In this document: one piece after another, positions 1-6,258 of the stretch
How positions within the stretch are numbered: position 1 is the stretch's first letter
How the letters are laid out: every line of letters starts with the position of its first letter
Assembly (NCBI GenBank): GCA_035689165.1
Contig: DASSLZ010000286.1
Coordinates: forward strand, 1-9,786
Reading direction: 5' to 3'
DNA length: 9,786 nt
From: DASQJL01 sp035689165
GTDB taxonomy: Bacteria; Eisenbacteria; RBG-16-71-46; SZUA-252
The notes under the pieces: model-generated
Told to the model about the DNA's origin: nothing
Database searches by the model: none
What the model saw: only the letters and a program-made list of their open reading frames with translations
Translations under genes and position numbers: made by a program

Positions 1-142
1 GCGCGCTGCGCGGTGAGCATCTCGTAGAGGATCGCCCCGACCGAGAAGATGTCGGCGCGATGATCCACCGGCTGCTGGCGGATCTGCTCGGGCGCCATGT
101 AGCTCGCCGTGCCCATGATGGCGCCGGTGCCGGTGAGCTGCG
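1..142. repeat. Near-identical block shared with 2532-2673 (copy in kinase A)
   Basis: Positions 1-142 match 2532-2673 at 140 of 142 bases; the differences I see are at 51 (g/a) and 122 (c/t). The block codes for the kinase segment from the end of the activation loop through APE to helix F. Similarity beyond it is clearly lower, and the equivalent stretch of kinase C (near 8104-8240) is visibly more diverged. The block may extend past the left edge of the window. It is best read as a recent duplication or gene-conversion tract rather than a mobile repeat. Confidence 0.85.
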
Positions 143-671
143 ACTGGAGCGGGGACGTGCCCTCGCCGTCCGACGCGCTTTCCGCCTGCGTCAGCTTGGC
201 CAGGCCGAAGTCGACGATCTTCACGTGATCGCCGCTCATCACCATGAGGTTCTCGGGCTTAAGGTCGCGGTGCACGATCCCCTTGGCGTGCGCCACCTCC
301 AGCCCCTTCGCGATCTGGATCGCCATCGCGATCGCCTTGCGCGGCGCGATCGGCCCCTCCTCGATGCGCGCGCGGAGCGTGGTCCCCGCGAGCAGCTCGC
401 TCACGATGTAGGGGACGCCCGTCTCGACGCCGATGTCGTGGATGGCGAGGACGTTCGGATGGTTCAACTGTCCCGCCGAGCGCGCCTCGCGCTCGAAGCG
501 CTTCAGGCGGTCGGCGTCGGCGGCGAACGCCTTGGGGAGCACCTTGACCGCGACCTGGCGGCCCAGCCGCGTGTCGCGCGCGCGGTAGACCTCGCCCATG
601 CCCCCCGCGCCGATCAGCTCGTCGATCTGGTAGGGGCCGAGACGCGATCCGGAGGGAAGCGTGCTGCTCAA
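1..671 (-). CDS. Ser/Thr protein kinase A (N-terminal part; runs off the left edge)
   Basis: This is a Hanks-type (PknB-like) protein kinase domain that phosphorylates Ser/Thr of protein substrates. 223 codons are visible before the window edge. The glycine loop GAGGMG is at residues 21-26, the ATP lysine is K43 (AVK), the helix-C glutamate is E62, the catalytic HRDLKPEN is at 134-141, DFG is at 154-156 and APE is at 193-195, so the kinase looks active. By homology with its two paralogs here, a C-terminal beta-propeller probably follows outside the window. The start is a TTG at 671-669 that overlaps the TGA of kinase B (TTGA). It has GAGGGG five bases upstream (682-677), and the protein it gives aligns in length with the paralogs. 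No ATG or GTG fits better. It is very likely translationally coupled to kinase B. The 3' part of the visible region is almost identical to kinase B (see repeat). Family assignment is sure; substrates are unknown. Confidence 0.93.
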   Translation of the reverse strand, partial: MSSTLPSGSRLGPYQIDELIGAGGMGEVYRARDTRLGRQVAVKVLPKAFAADADRLKRFEREARSAGQLNHPNVLAIHDIGVETGVPYIVSELLAGTTLRARIEEGPIAPRKAIAMAIQIAKGLEVAHAKGIVHRDLKPENLMVMSGDHVKIVDFGLAKLTQAESASDGEGTSPLQSQLTGTGAIMGTASYMAPEQIRQQPVDHRADIFSVGAILYEMLTAQR

Positions 672-3220
672 AACAGCCCCTCGACCACGTAGAGGTCGTT
701 CAGCCGCTGCGCGTAGCTGTAGCCGTAGGCGTCGCCCACGGGGGTCATGCGGATCGACGTGATCCCCTCGACGCCGGTCGGGTCGGGCGGCGAGAGCTCC
801 TTCCAGAGCGTGCGCTCGCCGGTGGCGATGTCGATCTTGAAGATCTTTGCGGGCAGCTCGCCCCGTCCAAAGACGAAGCCGGCGGAACCGTCGTCGCTCC
901 AGCGGATCATCCGCTCGTTGGGAAGGACGCCGGGCAGCGGCCTGGGCTCGCCTCCGTCGACCGGGTAGATCTTGATCCGACGGTCGGGTCCCTGACAGGA
1001 GACCAGGCGGCCGTCCGGAGAGACCAGCGGGTCGAATGACGTGAGCCCCTCCTCGCTGAACGCCTCGTATTTGCCGGTCACGGGATCGACGCGGAAGAGC
1101 CGCGCGCCCTTGCCGGGCTCGTGGGCGAGCGCGCAGAAGGACATCCCGTCGGGGAACCAGGTGCCGTAGATCACTTCCAGCCCTTGCAGCTCGAGGAACC
1201 GCCCCTCGCCGGCGCCGCAGGGAAGCAGCGTGAGTCCGTGCGACACGTTGCCCGCGGTTCCGAGCGCCCACTGGCCGTCGGGCGAGAAGGTGAAGCCGAT
1301 GCCGTCGCCCAGACGGATCGCCGGAGAGCCGTCGGTGCCGCGCAGGTAGACCGCGTGCAGCTCGCCGCCGCCGACGCCGGTCTCGTCGAAGAGGATGCGG
1401 GATCCGTCGCTCGAGAGATCGCGCACCAACGTCCAGTCCAGCCACGTCAGGTCGGTGGCGGTCGCGTGCGCGTGCCGGGCGTACTGCATCCGCATCCGCT
1501 CGTTCTCGAGCGCGACGAGGGCGGCGCCCTGCTTGGAGATGTCTTGCAGGGTCATGTGGCCGGGCACTTCGAGGATCGGCCGCTCCACGCCTTCGGGCGT
1601 GACGCGGTAGAGCGAGCGGCCGACGCCGGTGCGGAAGGCGGTGAAGACGATCTCCTTGCCGTCGGGAGACCAGGCCAGCCCGCGCGCGCTGGACCAGCCG
1701 GGCGACAGGCTCTTCGACGTCCCGCTCATGTCCACGATCGCGGGGCCGCCGGCGTCGTTGCCGCGGAAGGGATGATCGATGAACGCCACGTGCTTGCCGT
1801 CGGGCGCGACGCGCATGTGGCTGACCCAACCCGCCGTCTTGTAGAGCACGTTGCCGATCGGGTATTCGACGCGCGTCATGCCCGCCTCCTCGCGCACGAT
1901 GGCGAGCTGGCGGCCGTCGGGACTCCAGTCGGCCTCGTAGACGTTGTCGAGGATCTCGCGCGGGGCGCCGCCGCCCGCGGGCATGCGCGCCAGCATGCCG
2001 CTGTAGATGAACCCGCCGCGCGGATGGCGTCGCAACGACACCGCCATCTCGCCGGTGACGGAGATGGCGAGCACGTCGGTGCGCGGGAAGCCGAGCGCGC
2101 GCGACTCGGGGTTCCCGGGATACGCCCAGAACAGCTCGGCGGGCCGTCCCTCCCAGGCCGCGCCGTAGCAGATCCCCTGGCCGTCGGAAGCGAAGCGGGC
2201 GGAGAGGATGGTGCCTTCGCGGTAGGTGGTGCGGCGGAAGGTGTGGCGCTTCAGGTCGAGAACGCCGATGGCGCCGGGAACGCCTGCCGCGGCGCCGGTC
2301 GCGCCGGCTGTGGCGGTCGCGCCGCGGCGCGAGGATGCGGCCGCCTCCACCTGCTGCAGTGCGAACACCAGGTCGTGCGCGCACTGGAACCGATCCTCGA
2401 CGTTCTTCTCCAGGCAGTGCTCGATCAGGGCCGGGAGCCCGGGTGCGGCGTCTTCGATGTCGGCGGGCAGCTCCGTGGGCGTGTTGTGCAGGATCGCGCT
2501 GATCCGGTCGGCCGGCGTCGGCCCTTCGAACGCGCGCTGCGCGGTGAGCATCTCGTAGAGGATCGCCCCGACCGAGAAGATATCGGCGCGATGATCCACC
2601 GGCTGCTGGCGGATCTGCTCGGGCGCCATGTAGCTCGCCGTGCCCATGATGGTGCCGGTGCCGGTGAGCTGCGTGGCGAGAACGCCCGTCACGTCGCCGT
2701 CGGCGGCCGCGTCGGCGTGGGTCAGCTTCGCGAGCCCGAAGTCGACGATCTTCAGATGATCGCCGCTCATCACCATCAGGTTCTCGGGCTTCAGGTCGCG
2801 GTGCGCGATCCCCTTCGCGTGCGCGGCGGCGAGCCCCTTCGCGATCTGGATTCCCATCGCGACCGCCTTGCGCGGCGGGATCGCTCCTTTTGAGAGGCGC
2901 GCGCGGAGGTCGGTGCCGTCGAGCAATTCGCTCACGATGTAGGGGACGTCGCCCGTGGTGCCGATGTCGTAGATCGCGACCACGTTCGGATGATTGAGCT
3001 GCCCCGCCGAGCGCGCCTCGCGCTCGAAGCGCTTCAAGCGGTCGGCGTCCGCGGCGAACGACGTGGGGAGGACTTTGACGGCGACCTGGCGGCCGAGGCG
3101 TCCATCCTTGGCGCGATACACCTCGCCCATTCCGCCGCGTCCGATCAGCTCATGGATTTCGTAGGGGCCGAGGCGCGTCCCGGCCGTGATGGTGTTGGGC
3201 AATGGGGTAGCTCCGAGCAA
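668..3220 (-). CDS. Ser/Thr protein kinase B with C-terminal TolB/PD40-like beta-propeller
   Basis: An 850-residue two-domain signalling protein. The kinase domain (about 18-290) has the glycine loop GRGGMG at 27-32, K49, E68, HRDLKPEN at 140-147, DFG at 160-162 and APE at 199-201, all intact. An Ala/Gly/Thr-rich linker (about 292-320) follows. A propeller then runs from about 335 to the end, with repeated SPDG-type turns (for example in WSPDGRQL, APDGKHV, WSPDGKEI, SPDGQW, VSPDGRL). Such propellers are taken to bind ligands or proteins. I see no convincing transmembrane helix in the linker and no signal peptide, so I predict a cytoplasmic protein; many relatives do have a membrane segment here. 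The start is TTG at 3220-3218. An in-frame stop lies 12 codons upstream and no ATG or GTG lies between, but the Shine-Dalgarno is weak. An extended -10 promoter sits about 40 bases upstream. It is followed by kinase A with overlapping stop and start. Confidence 0.93.
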   Translation of the reverse strand: MLGATPLPNTITAGTRLGPYEIHELIGRGGMGEVYRAKDGRLGRQVAVKVLPTSFAADADRLKRFEREARSAGQLNHPNVVAIYDIGTTGDVPYIVSELLDGTDLRARLSKGAIPPRKAVAMGIQIAKGLAAAHAKGIAHRDLKPENLMVMSGDHLKIVDFGLAKLTHADAAADGDVTGVLATQLTGTGTIMGTASYMAPEQIRQQPVDHRADIFSVGAILYEMLTAQRAFEGPTPADRISAILHNTPTELPADIEDAAPGLPALIEHCLEKNVEDRFQCAHDLVFALQQVEAAASSRRGATATAGATGAAAGVPGAIGVLDLKRHTFRRTTYREGTILSARFASDGQGICYGAAWEGRPAELFWAYPGNPESRALGFPRTDVLAISVTGEMAVSLRRHPRGGFIYSGMLARMPAGGGAPREILDNVYEADWSPDGRQLAIVREEAGMTRVEYPIGNVLYKTAGWVSHMRVAPDGKHVAFIDHPFRGNDAGGPAIVDMSGTSKSLSPGWSSARGLAWSPDGKEIVFTAFRTGVGRSLYRVTPEGVERPILEVPGHMTLQDISKQGAALVALENERMRMQYARHAHATATDLTWLDWTLVRDLSSDGSRILFDETGVGGGELHAVYLRGTDGSPAIRLGDGIGFTFSPDGQWALGTAGNVSHGLTLLPCGAGEGRFLELQGLEVIYGTWFPDGMSFCALAHEPGKGARLFRVDPVTGKYEAFSEEGLTSFDPLVSPDGRLVSCQGPDRRIKIYPVDGGEPRPLPGVLPNERMIRWSDDGSAGFVFGRGELPAKIFKIDIATGERTLWKELSPPDPTGVEGITSIRMTPVGDAYGYSYAQRLNDLYVVEGLF
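2532..2673. repeat. Near-identical block shared with 1-142 (copy in kinase B)
   Basis: Partner of the block at 1-142, in the same orientation at an offset of 2531 bases, with two mismatches (2582 and 2653). It encodes the conserved SYMAPEQIRQQPVDHRADIF segment of the kinase lobe. The match stops inside the variable activation segment. Confidence 0.85.
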
Positions 3221-3259
3221 GGCGTTCGCTTCGAGATTTCGTGGGATTAGTAGCGGTTA

Positions 3260-3268
3260 AGTATAGCA
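3260..3268 (-). promoter_or_regulatory. Extended -10 promoter for kinase B
   Basis: On the minus strand the hexamer TATACT (3265-3260) is preceded by TGC (3268-3266), giving an extended -10 element one base off the TATAAT consensus. No good -35 is visible at 16-18 bases, as expected for extended -10 promoters. Transcription would start near 3253, leaving a leader of roughly 33 bases before the TTG start. The call rests on motif match and position only. Confidence 0.5.
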
Positions 3269-3340
3269 GGTTTATGTGTTTTGGCGGGAGGCGCGCGCGG
3301 GCGGGGCGTCTCGGCGGGGCCGGCTCGAGTGCGCGGTGGG

Positions 3341-3373
3341 TTAATATTTATATTAACTTACGCCAGCGCAAGT
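3341..3373. repeat. Composite palindromic repeat, left copy
   Basis: A 16-bp AT-rich palindrome (3341-3356, arms TTAATAT/ATATTAA around TT) runs directly into an 18-bp GC-rich near-palindrome (3356-3373, acttacgccagcgcaagt). The combined 33-bp unit recurs in the same orientation at 4098-4130 with 29 of 33 bases identical. It lies between the 3' end of the ATPase gene and the kinase B promoter. A second possible hairpin (gccagc/gctggc, 3362-3379) overlaps it. It could be an operator pair, a 3'-end hairpin family, or the border of a mobile cassette; the sequence alone does not decide. Confidence 0.7.
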
Positions 3374-3384
3374 GCTGGCTCGCG

Positions 3385-3408
3385 TCAACTTGCGCCAGCT
3401 CAAGTTGA
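3385..3408. repeat. Extra copy of the GC-rich palindrome; hairpin just after the ATPase stop codon
   Basis: Perfect 8-bp arms tcaacttg / caagttga surround the 8-base centre cgccagct. The inner 18 bases (3388-3405) differ from the palindrome at 4113-4130 at two positions, so this is a third copy of the same motif without the AT-rich half. It begins 7 bases after the stop of the ATPase gene on the minus strand. It could therefore act as a 3' hairpin, although no T-run follows. Confidence 0.6.
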
Positions 3409-3414
3409 TCTCAC

Positions 3415-3978
3415 TTAGTCTGCCGTGCGGGGTTCACGGAGGGTGGCCCTGGCGATGAACTCCCGGATGAAGGCGATTCGTTGCTCGATGGGTTCGCGGG
3501 GCACGGTGATCAGCTCATAGCCCGCGTTCCGGTATCCCTCGAGAAGCTCCTCGTGGAAGCCGACCGCCTGCGCGTAGGTCATCTTCCGCTCATCGTCGGT
3601 GGTGTAAATCGCTTCCCAGGGCTCGAGAACGAGGACCTGGGGGTGATAGCGGTAACGCACGGCGGCTTCGACGCCGGGGGAAGGGTCGGCGCCCAGGTGG
3701 ACGGCGTAGCCGACACAGTCCGGGATGCCGCGATCGTAGAGCACCGGCTCGCCAGAGCCGGCCGCTTCGTATTTCTCGATCGAACGGGCGAGGAGAAGCT
3801 CCACGAACCGCCCGGCATCCTGATCGGGCGTCCCTCGTCCGCCGGCGGCTCGCTCCTCGGCAAGGACCTCGCGCGCGGGCTCGGCCACGGGGCGGATGCC
3901 CGGCCCGAGCCGCGCGAGAATCGCAGTCTTCCCGCCGCCGGGCGCGCCGGTAAGGATGAAGCGGTGGTTCAGCTCCAT
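3415..3978 (-). CDS. AAA_28-type P-loop ATPase (small, 187 aa)
   Basis: A predicted soluble nucleotide-binding protein of the AAA_28 family (NTPases related to the NadR/Ttd14 type); its cellular role is not established. The Walker A motif GAPGGGKT is at residues 11-18. Family hallmarks follow in order: E33 in VAEPAREVL, YDRGIPD at 81-87, a hydrophobic strand VLVLEPWE (115-122), and IYTTDDERKMTY at 124-135, where the Asp/Glu/Arg cluster is characteristic. The length is typical and nothing looks truncated. The ATG start at 3978 puts Walker A at the usual N-terminal position, but I see no good Shine-Dalgarno upstream, so a leaderless or weakly translated start is possible. It sits alone between two palindromic repeats (3341-3408 and 4098-4130), with an operator-like palindrome 65-86 bases upstream. 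It has no obvious functional link to the neighbouring oxidoreductase or kinase. The family call is firm; the function is unknown. Confidence 0.9.
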   Translation of the reverse strand: MELNHRFILTGAPGGGKTAILARLGPGIRPVAEPAREVLAEERAAGGRGTPDQDAGRFVELLLARSIEKYEAAGSGEPVLYDRGIPDCVGYAVHLGADPSPGVEAAVRYRYHPQVLVLEPWEAIYTTDDERKMTYAQAVGFHEELLEGYRNAGYELITVPREPIEQRIAFIREFIARATLREPRTAD

Positions 3979-4042
3979 CGCGCCAGCTGGGATGTTGCAG
4001 GCTTCGGGATGTTCATCGGGAGATGGGCCAAGGTGGCACAGT

Positions 4043-4064
4043 CAACATACTCCAGAGTATGTTG
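4043..4064. promoter_or_regulatory. Operator-like palindrome upstream of the ATPase gene
   Basis: Nine-base perfect arms (caacatact / agtatgttg) surround a ccag centre. The inner 16 bases (4046-4061) are exactly the reverse complement of the palindrome at 8869-8884, upstream of kinase C. A TTGACT (minus strand, 4045-4040) overlaps its downstream arm and could be a -35 box, though no good -10 follows at 16-18 bases. Two-fold symmetry, position 65-86 bases before the start codon and recurrence before a second gene all suggest a repressor or activator site. No regulator gene is present in the window. Confidence 0.6.
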
Positions 4065-4097
4065 GTCGCACGCCTCAGGGCCAGTTACTCACGTGAA

Positions 4098-4130
4098 TTA
4101 ATATAAATATTAACTTGCGCCGGCGCAAGT
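4098..4130. repeat. Composite palindromic repeat, right copy
   Basis: The AT-rich palindrome (4098-4113, arms TTAATAT/ATATTAA around AA) shares its last base with a perfect 18-bp palindrome acttgcgccggcgcaagt (4113-4130). It is a direct repeat of 3341-3373, and just before it lies another palindrome, tcacgtga (4089-4096). It begins 38 bases after the oxidoreductase stop codon on the minus strand, so a hairpin in that transcript is possible, but no T-run follows. It also forms the upstream border of the ATPase unit. Confidence 0.7.
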
Positions 4131-4168
4131 ACCGCATCGGGCATGGACCGGCAACCCTTCGCTTCCGG

Positions 4169-5380
4169 CTACAGCTGCCTCGTGCTGGCCGCGCCGAAGA
4201 TCTTTCCCACGTTCTCTTCCGAGAAGAACTCCGCGGGCGAGAGGCAGGCGGCGTTCATTCTCGCGAAGGCGTCCATCTGCTCCTGGTTTCCGGCCATCGC
4301 GCCGAAGATCTGCTGCACCTGCGGCGGGGGCGGCTCGCACGTGGCGAGCTGGCAGGTGAAGTGGAAGATGGGCGTGACGCGCTCGTCGCGCTGGTACTGG
4401 TATTTTGCCATGGTCTCGTTGTAGGGCTCGGCGCCGCCCAGTGAGCGGTCGAGCGCCTCGGCGCACAGGTCGGCGCTCAGGAAGGCATCGGTGATTCCCA
4501 TCGCGGTGATGAAGTCGCGGTTGTAGCCGGCGTCGCCCACCAGGGCCCAGCCGTCGCCGTAGGGCTTCCGGAAATAGTTCGGAACGTAGGTGCCGAAGAG
4601 CTTGGTCTCGCGCTTGGCCGCGCGGATGCGCTCGGCCAGGGCCGGATGCATGTCGAACATCTTCATCCAGTTCGCCTCGGCGTCCTTCTTGTTCGTCTCG
4701 AACTCGGTCATGGGCCAGCCGCCGACCAATAGCGTGAGCCCGTCGTTGGTGCCGAAGAGCGCGCAGCCGCGGTGGGGGAGGGCGTAGTTCTCGAACCGTC
4801 CCTCCGTGGGCAGATTGCTCCAGTACGAGTAGTAGCCGGCCAGGATCGGCGGCGCCTCGTTGTAGGCCTCGGGCTTCACGGCCTCGGCGACCTTGGAGAA
4901 GCGGCCGTCGGCGCCGACCGTGACCTTGGCGCGCTCCGTCACCGAAGCGCCGTTCTTGCCGTGGCCCCGGATCCCCGTCACGCGGCCGTTCTCGATGAGA
5001 ATCTCGTCGACGGTGAATTCCTCCCGCACGTCGACGCCGGCTTCCGCCGCCCCTTCGACCAGGATCTTGTCCAGCACGGTGCGCCGCGGACCGTACGATA
5101 CCGGCATCTCCGACGTGCCGGGGTTCCCCTCGAGCACCACGCGCCCGAAGTCGAACTTATAGCGGGTGATCGGCGGACAGCCGGTGGCCGCGACCCGATC
5201 GAGCAGCCCCCAGCGCTTCAGCGCGGCAACTCCGGGCGGATGGACCATGTGGGTCGAGAGGGTGTCGCTGGGGAAGGCCGCCTTGTCGACGACCAGGACC
5301 TTGTAGCCCTTCCGGGCGAGGAGCATCGCGGTGGGGGAGCCGGCGCATCGCGCGCCGACGACGATGACGTCGTAGCTCAT
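4169..5380 (-). CDS. FAD-dependent oxidoreductase (flavoprotein monooxygenase / geranylgeranyl reductase-like)
   Basis: A 403-residue soluble flavoprotein of the PHBH-like fold, COG0644-type. An N-terminal Rossmann motif VVGARCAGSPTA (7-18) with D32 at the end of beta-2 binds FAD. The pair R99-R100 lies at the usual FAD-contact region, GADGRFSKV (156-164) is the DG motif, and ALVGDAGYNRDF (279-290) is the C-terminal GD motif contacting the FAD ribose. The halogenase GWxWxIP motif is not seen, so a hydroxylase, dehydrogenase or reductase is likelier; the substrate cannot be inferred. The ATG has an ideal ribosome site AAGGAGG five bases upstream. It is divergent from the SnoaL-like gene across 202 bases and has its own likely promoter. 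A run of nine C lies in its leader. Length and motifs indicate an intact gene. Confidence 0.92.
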   Translation of the reverse strand: MSYDVIVVGARCAGSPTAMLLARKGYKVLVVDKAAFPSDTLSTHMVHPPGVAALKRWGLLDRVAATGCPPITRYKFDFGRVVLEGNPGTSEMPVSYGPRRTVLDKILVEGAAEAGVDVREEFTVDEILIENGRVTGIRGHGKNGASVTERAKVTVGADGRFSKVAEAVKPEAYNEAPPILAGYYSYWSNLPTEGRFENYALPHRGCALFGTNDGLTLLVGGWPMTEFETNKKDAEANWMKMFDMHPALAERIRAAKRETKLFGTYVPNYFRKPYGDGWALVGDAGYNRDFITAMGITDAFLSADLCAEALDRSLGGAEPYNETMAKYQYQRDERVTPIFHFTCQLATCEPPPPQVQQIFGAMAGNQEQMDAFARMNAACLSPAEFFSEENVGKIFGAASTRQL

Positions 5381-5405
5381 GAGGACCTCCTTAGGGGTCG
5401 CGCTG

Positions 5406-5414
5406 CCCCCCCCC
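5406..5414. repeat. Mononucleotide run of nine C in the oxidoreductase leader
   Basis: Nine consecutive C on the plus strand (G9 in the oxidoreductase mRNA) lie between its predicted promoter and its ribosome binding site. Long homopolymers slip during replication. This one is outside the coding region and would change leader length or structure rather than reading frame. Confidence 0.8.
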
Positions 5415-5440
5415 GTGCTGGCGAAGAAGCGCGGACGGCG

Positions 5441-5468
5441 ATTCTAGCACTCTTCAGGGTCCACGCAA
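5441..5468 (-). promoter_or_regulatory. Promoter for the FAD oxidoreductase
   Basis: On the minus strand TAGAAT (5446-5441) is preceded by TGC, giving an extended -10. TTGCGT (5468-5463) sits 16 bases upstream as a partial -35. The leader would be about 55 bases and would include the C-run. A plus-strand TTGACC (5469-5474) abuts this -35, so divergent promoters may share or compete for this spot. Confidence 0.45.
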
Positions 5469-5503
5469 TTGACCGTATCCTGGCTCTGTGCTGTAGCTTA
5501 CGC

Positions 5504-5513
5504 GAAATATTTC
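5504..5513. promoter_or_regulatory. Perfect 10-bp palindrome in the divergent promoter region
   Basis: gaaatatttc is perfectly self-complementary and AT-rich. It lies between the two divergent genes, upstream of the SnoaL-like promoter candidate. It may be an operator, but a 10-bp palindrome could occur by chance. Confidence 0.25.
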
Positions 5514-5523
5514 ACCTGAGTTG

Positions 5524-5552
5524 TTGACTCCACCCCCGCCCAGGCCTAGCGT
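5524..5552 (+). promoter_or_regulatory. Candidate promoter for the SnoaL-like gene
   Basis: TTGACT (5524-5529, five of six consensus bases) is followed after 17 bases by TAGCGT (5547-5552, three of six). Transcription would start near 5559, shortly before the strong AAGGAGG ribosome site at 5571-5577. An alternative -35 (TTGACC, 5469-5474) lies further upstream, but its -10 is poor. Confidence 0.35.
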
Positions 5553-5582
5553 GGTCGAGCCTTCCCAGGCAAGGAGGTCCCC

Positions 5583-6065
5583 ATGTCCAAGGTTGCTCTG
5601 GTCCTGGTCGGATTCCTGATCCTCGCGGCGGTCTTGATCGCCGCCACTCCACCGCCCGCCAACCCCCGCGCCGAAGTCACGGCTGCCGTCAACGCGTACA
5701 TCGATGCCGAGAACCGCGGCGACGTCTACGAGATGATGGCCCTGGTGAGCCGGCGCGACGACATCGTCTCCATCAGCGACGGGCAGATCCAGCGCGGCTG
5801 GCAGACGATCCGAAACAGCAACGATCAGATCGTCGGCCACGAGTCCGGGCCCGGCATGACGCTGGGGCCGGTCGACGTGATGGTCCTGGGCCCGACGGCC
5901 GCCGTGGCGGTCGCGCCCTTCACGTTCACGGTGGCCTCGGCGCAGGGGTCGGTCCGGGTCCCGGGCGCGACCTCCTTCGTGTTCGAGAAGAGTAGCGGCA
6001 AGTGGCTCGTGGTGCACGAGCACACGAGCATCACGACGCAGGAGGTCGCGCGCGGGATCGAGTGA
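5583..6065 (+). CDS. SnoaL/NTF2-like protein with N-terminal membrane anchor or signal peptide
   Basis: A 160-residue protein. Residues 4-21 are strongly hydrophobic after a single lysine, with ATPPP following, consistent with an uncleaved anchor or a signal peptide, so the folded part is exported. Residues 30-158 match the SnoaL_3/DUF4440 kind of NTF2-like cone fold: an N-terminal helical part (EVTAAVNAYIDAENRGDVYEMM), a central DIVSISDG segment, GWQTIRN, and a final strand WLVVHEHTS (141-149). Such proteins bind small hydrophobic ligands or serve as enzymes or oligomeric scaffolds; catalytic residues cannot be assigned here. The ATG at 5583 follows AAGGAGG by five bases, so the start is well supported. 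It is divergent from the FAD oxidoreductase and convergent with kinase C. A functional pairing with the oxidoreductase is possible but only inferred from position. Confidence 0.82.
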   Translation: MSKVALVLVGFLILAAVLIAATPPPANPRAEVTAAVNAYIDAENRGDVYEMMALVSRRDDIVSISDGQIQRGWQTIRNSNDQIVGHESGPGMTLGPVDVMVLGPTAAVAVAPFTFTVASAQGSVRVPGATSFVFEKSSGKWLVVHEHTSITTQEVARGIE

Positions 6066-6082
6066 TGGAAGTCGGGGCGCGT

Positions 6083-6183
6083 CCCGCCCCCGAAGGCGGG
6101 GCGGCCACAACCGCCCCCGAAGATGCCAGCGCCGGTGAGGCGCAAACGAGGCGGAGCCTGCAATTGAATGCGGGCCCCGCCTC
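6083..6183. terminator. GC-rich hairpins between convergent genes (possible bidirectional terminator)
   Basis: Two hairpins lie in the 193-base gap between the stops of the SnoaL-like gene and kinase C. The first has stem cccgcc/ggcggg at 6083-6100. The second has 7-bp outer arms gaggcgg/ccgcctc (6148-6154 and 6177-6183) and an inner GCCTGCA/TGCGGGC stem with one mismatch. Neither has a true T-run; GTTTG follows the second on the minus strand and GTGTTTGG on the plus strand. Position supports termination for both genes, but this may depend on Rho. Confidence 0.45.
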
Positions 6184-6258
6184 AGGCGTGTTTGGGATCT
6201 CATGCGATTGCAGATGGTCCGGGCGAACTGGATCTTGAGCCGCTGATTAGCCGATGTC

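Noticed and set aside
1121..2893. Long plus-strand open frame (590 codons) opposite kinase B
   Set aside because: It is the reverse of a clear kinase-propeller gene in very GC-rich DNA. The predicted protein is Arg/Ala/Glu/Gly-rich low-information sequence with no recognisable domain, so it is a codon-bias shadow.
3341..3408. CRISPR-like array of short repeats
   Set aside because: Only two adjacent partial copies with a 14-base gap, both palindromic and diverged, with no regular spacers and no cas genes.
4043..4064. LexA/SOS box
   Set aside because: The arms do not match the LexA sites I know (GAAC-N4-GTTC or GTTC-N7-GTTC types), and no DNA-repair gene is adjacent.
3341..4130. Integron-type attC sites as an explanation of the palindromic repeats around the ATPase
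   Set aside because: The repeats lack matching RYYYAAC/GTTRRRY core sites in the right arrangement, and no integrase gene is visible. The repeat itself is kept as unexplained.
5454..6203. Minus-strand open frame (249 codons) overlapping the SnoaL-like gene
   Set aside because: The plus-strand gene has an ideal ribosome site, a membrane segment and a family pattern. The opposite frame is Arg/Asp/His-rich with no domain.
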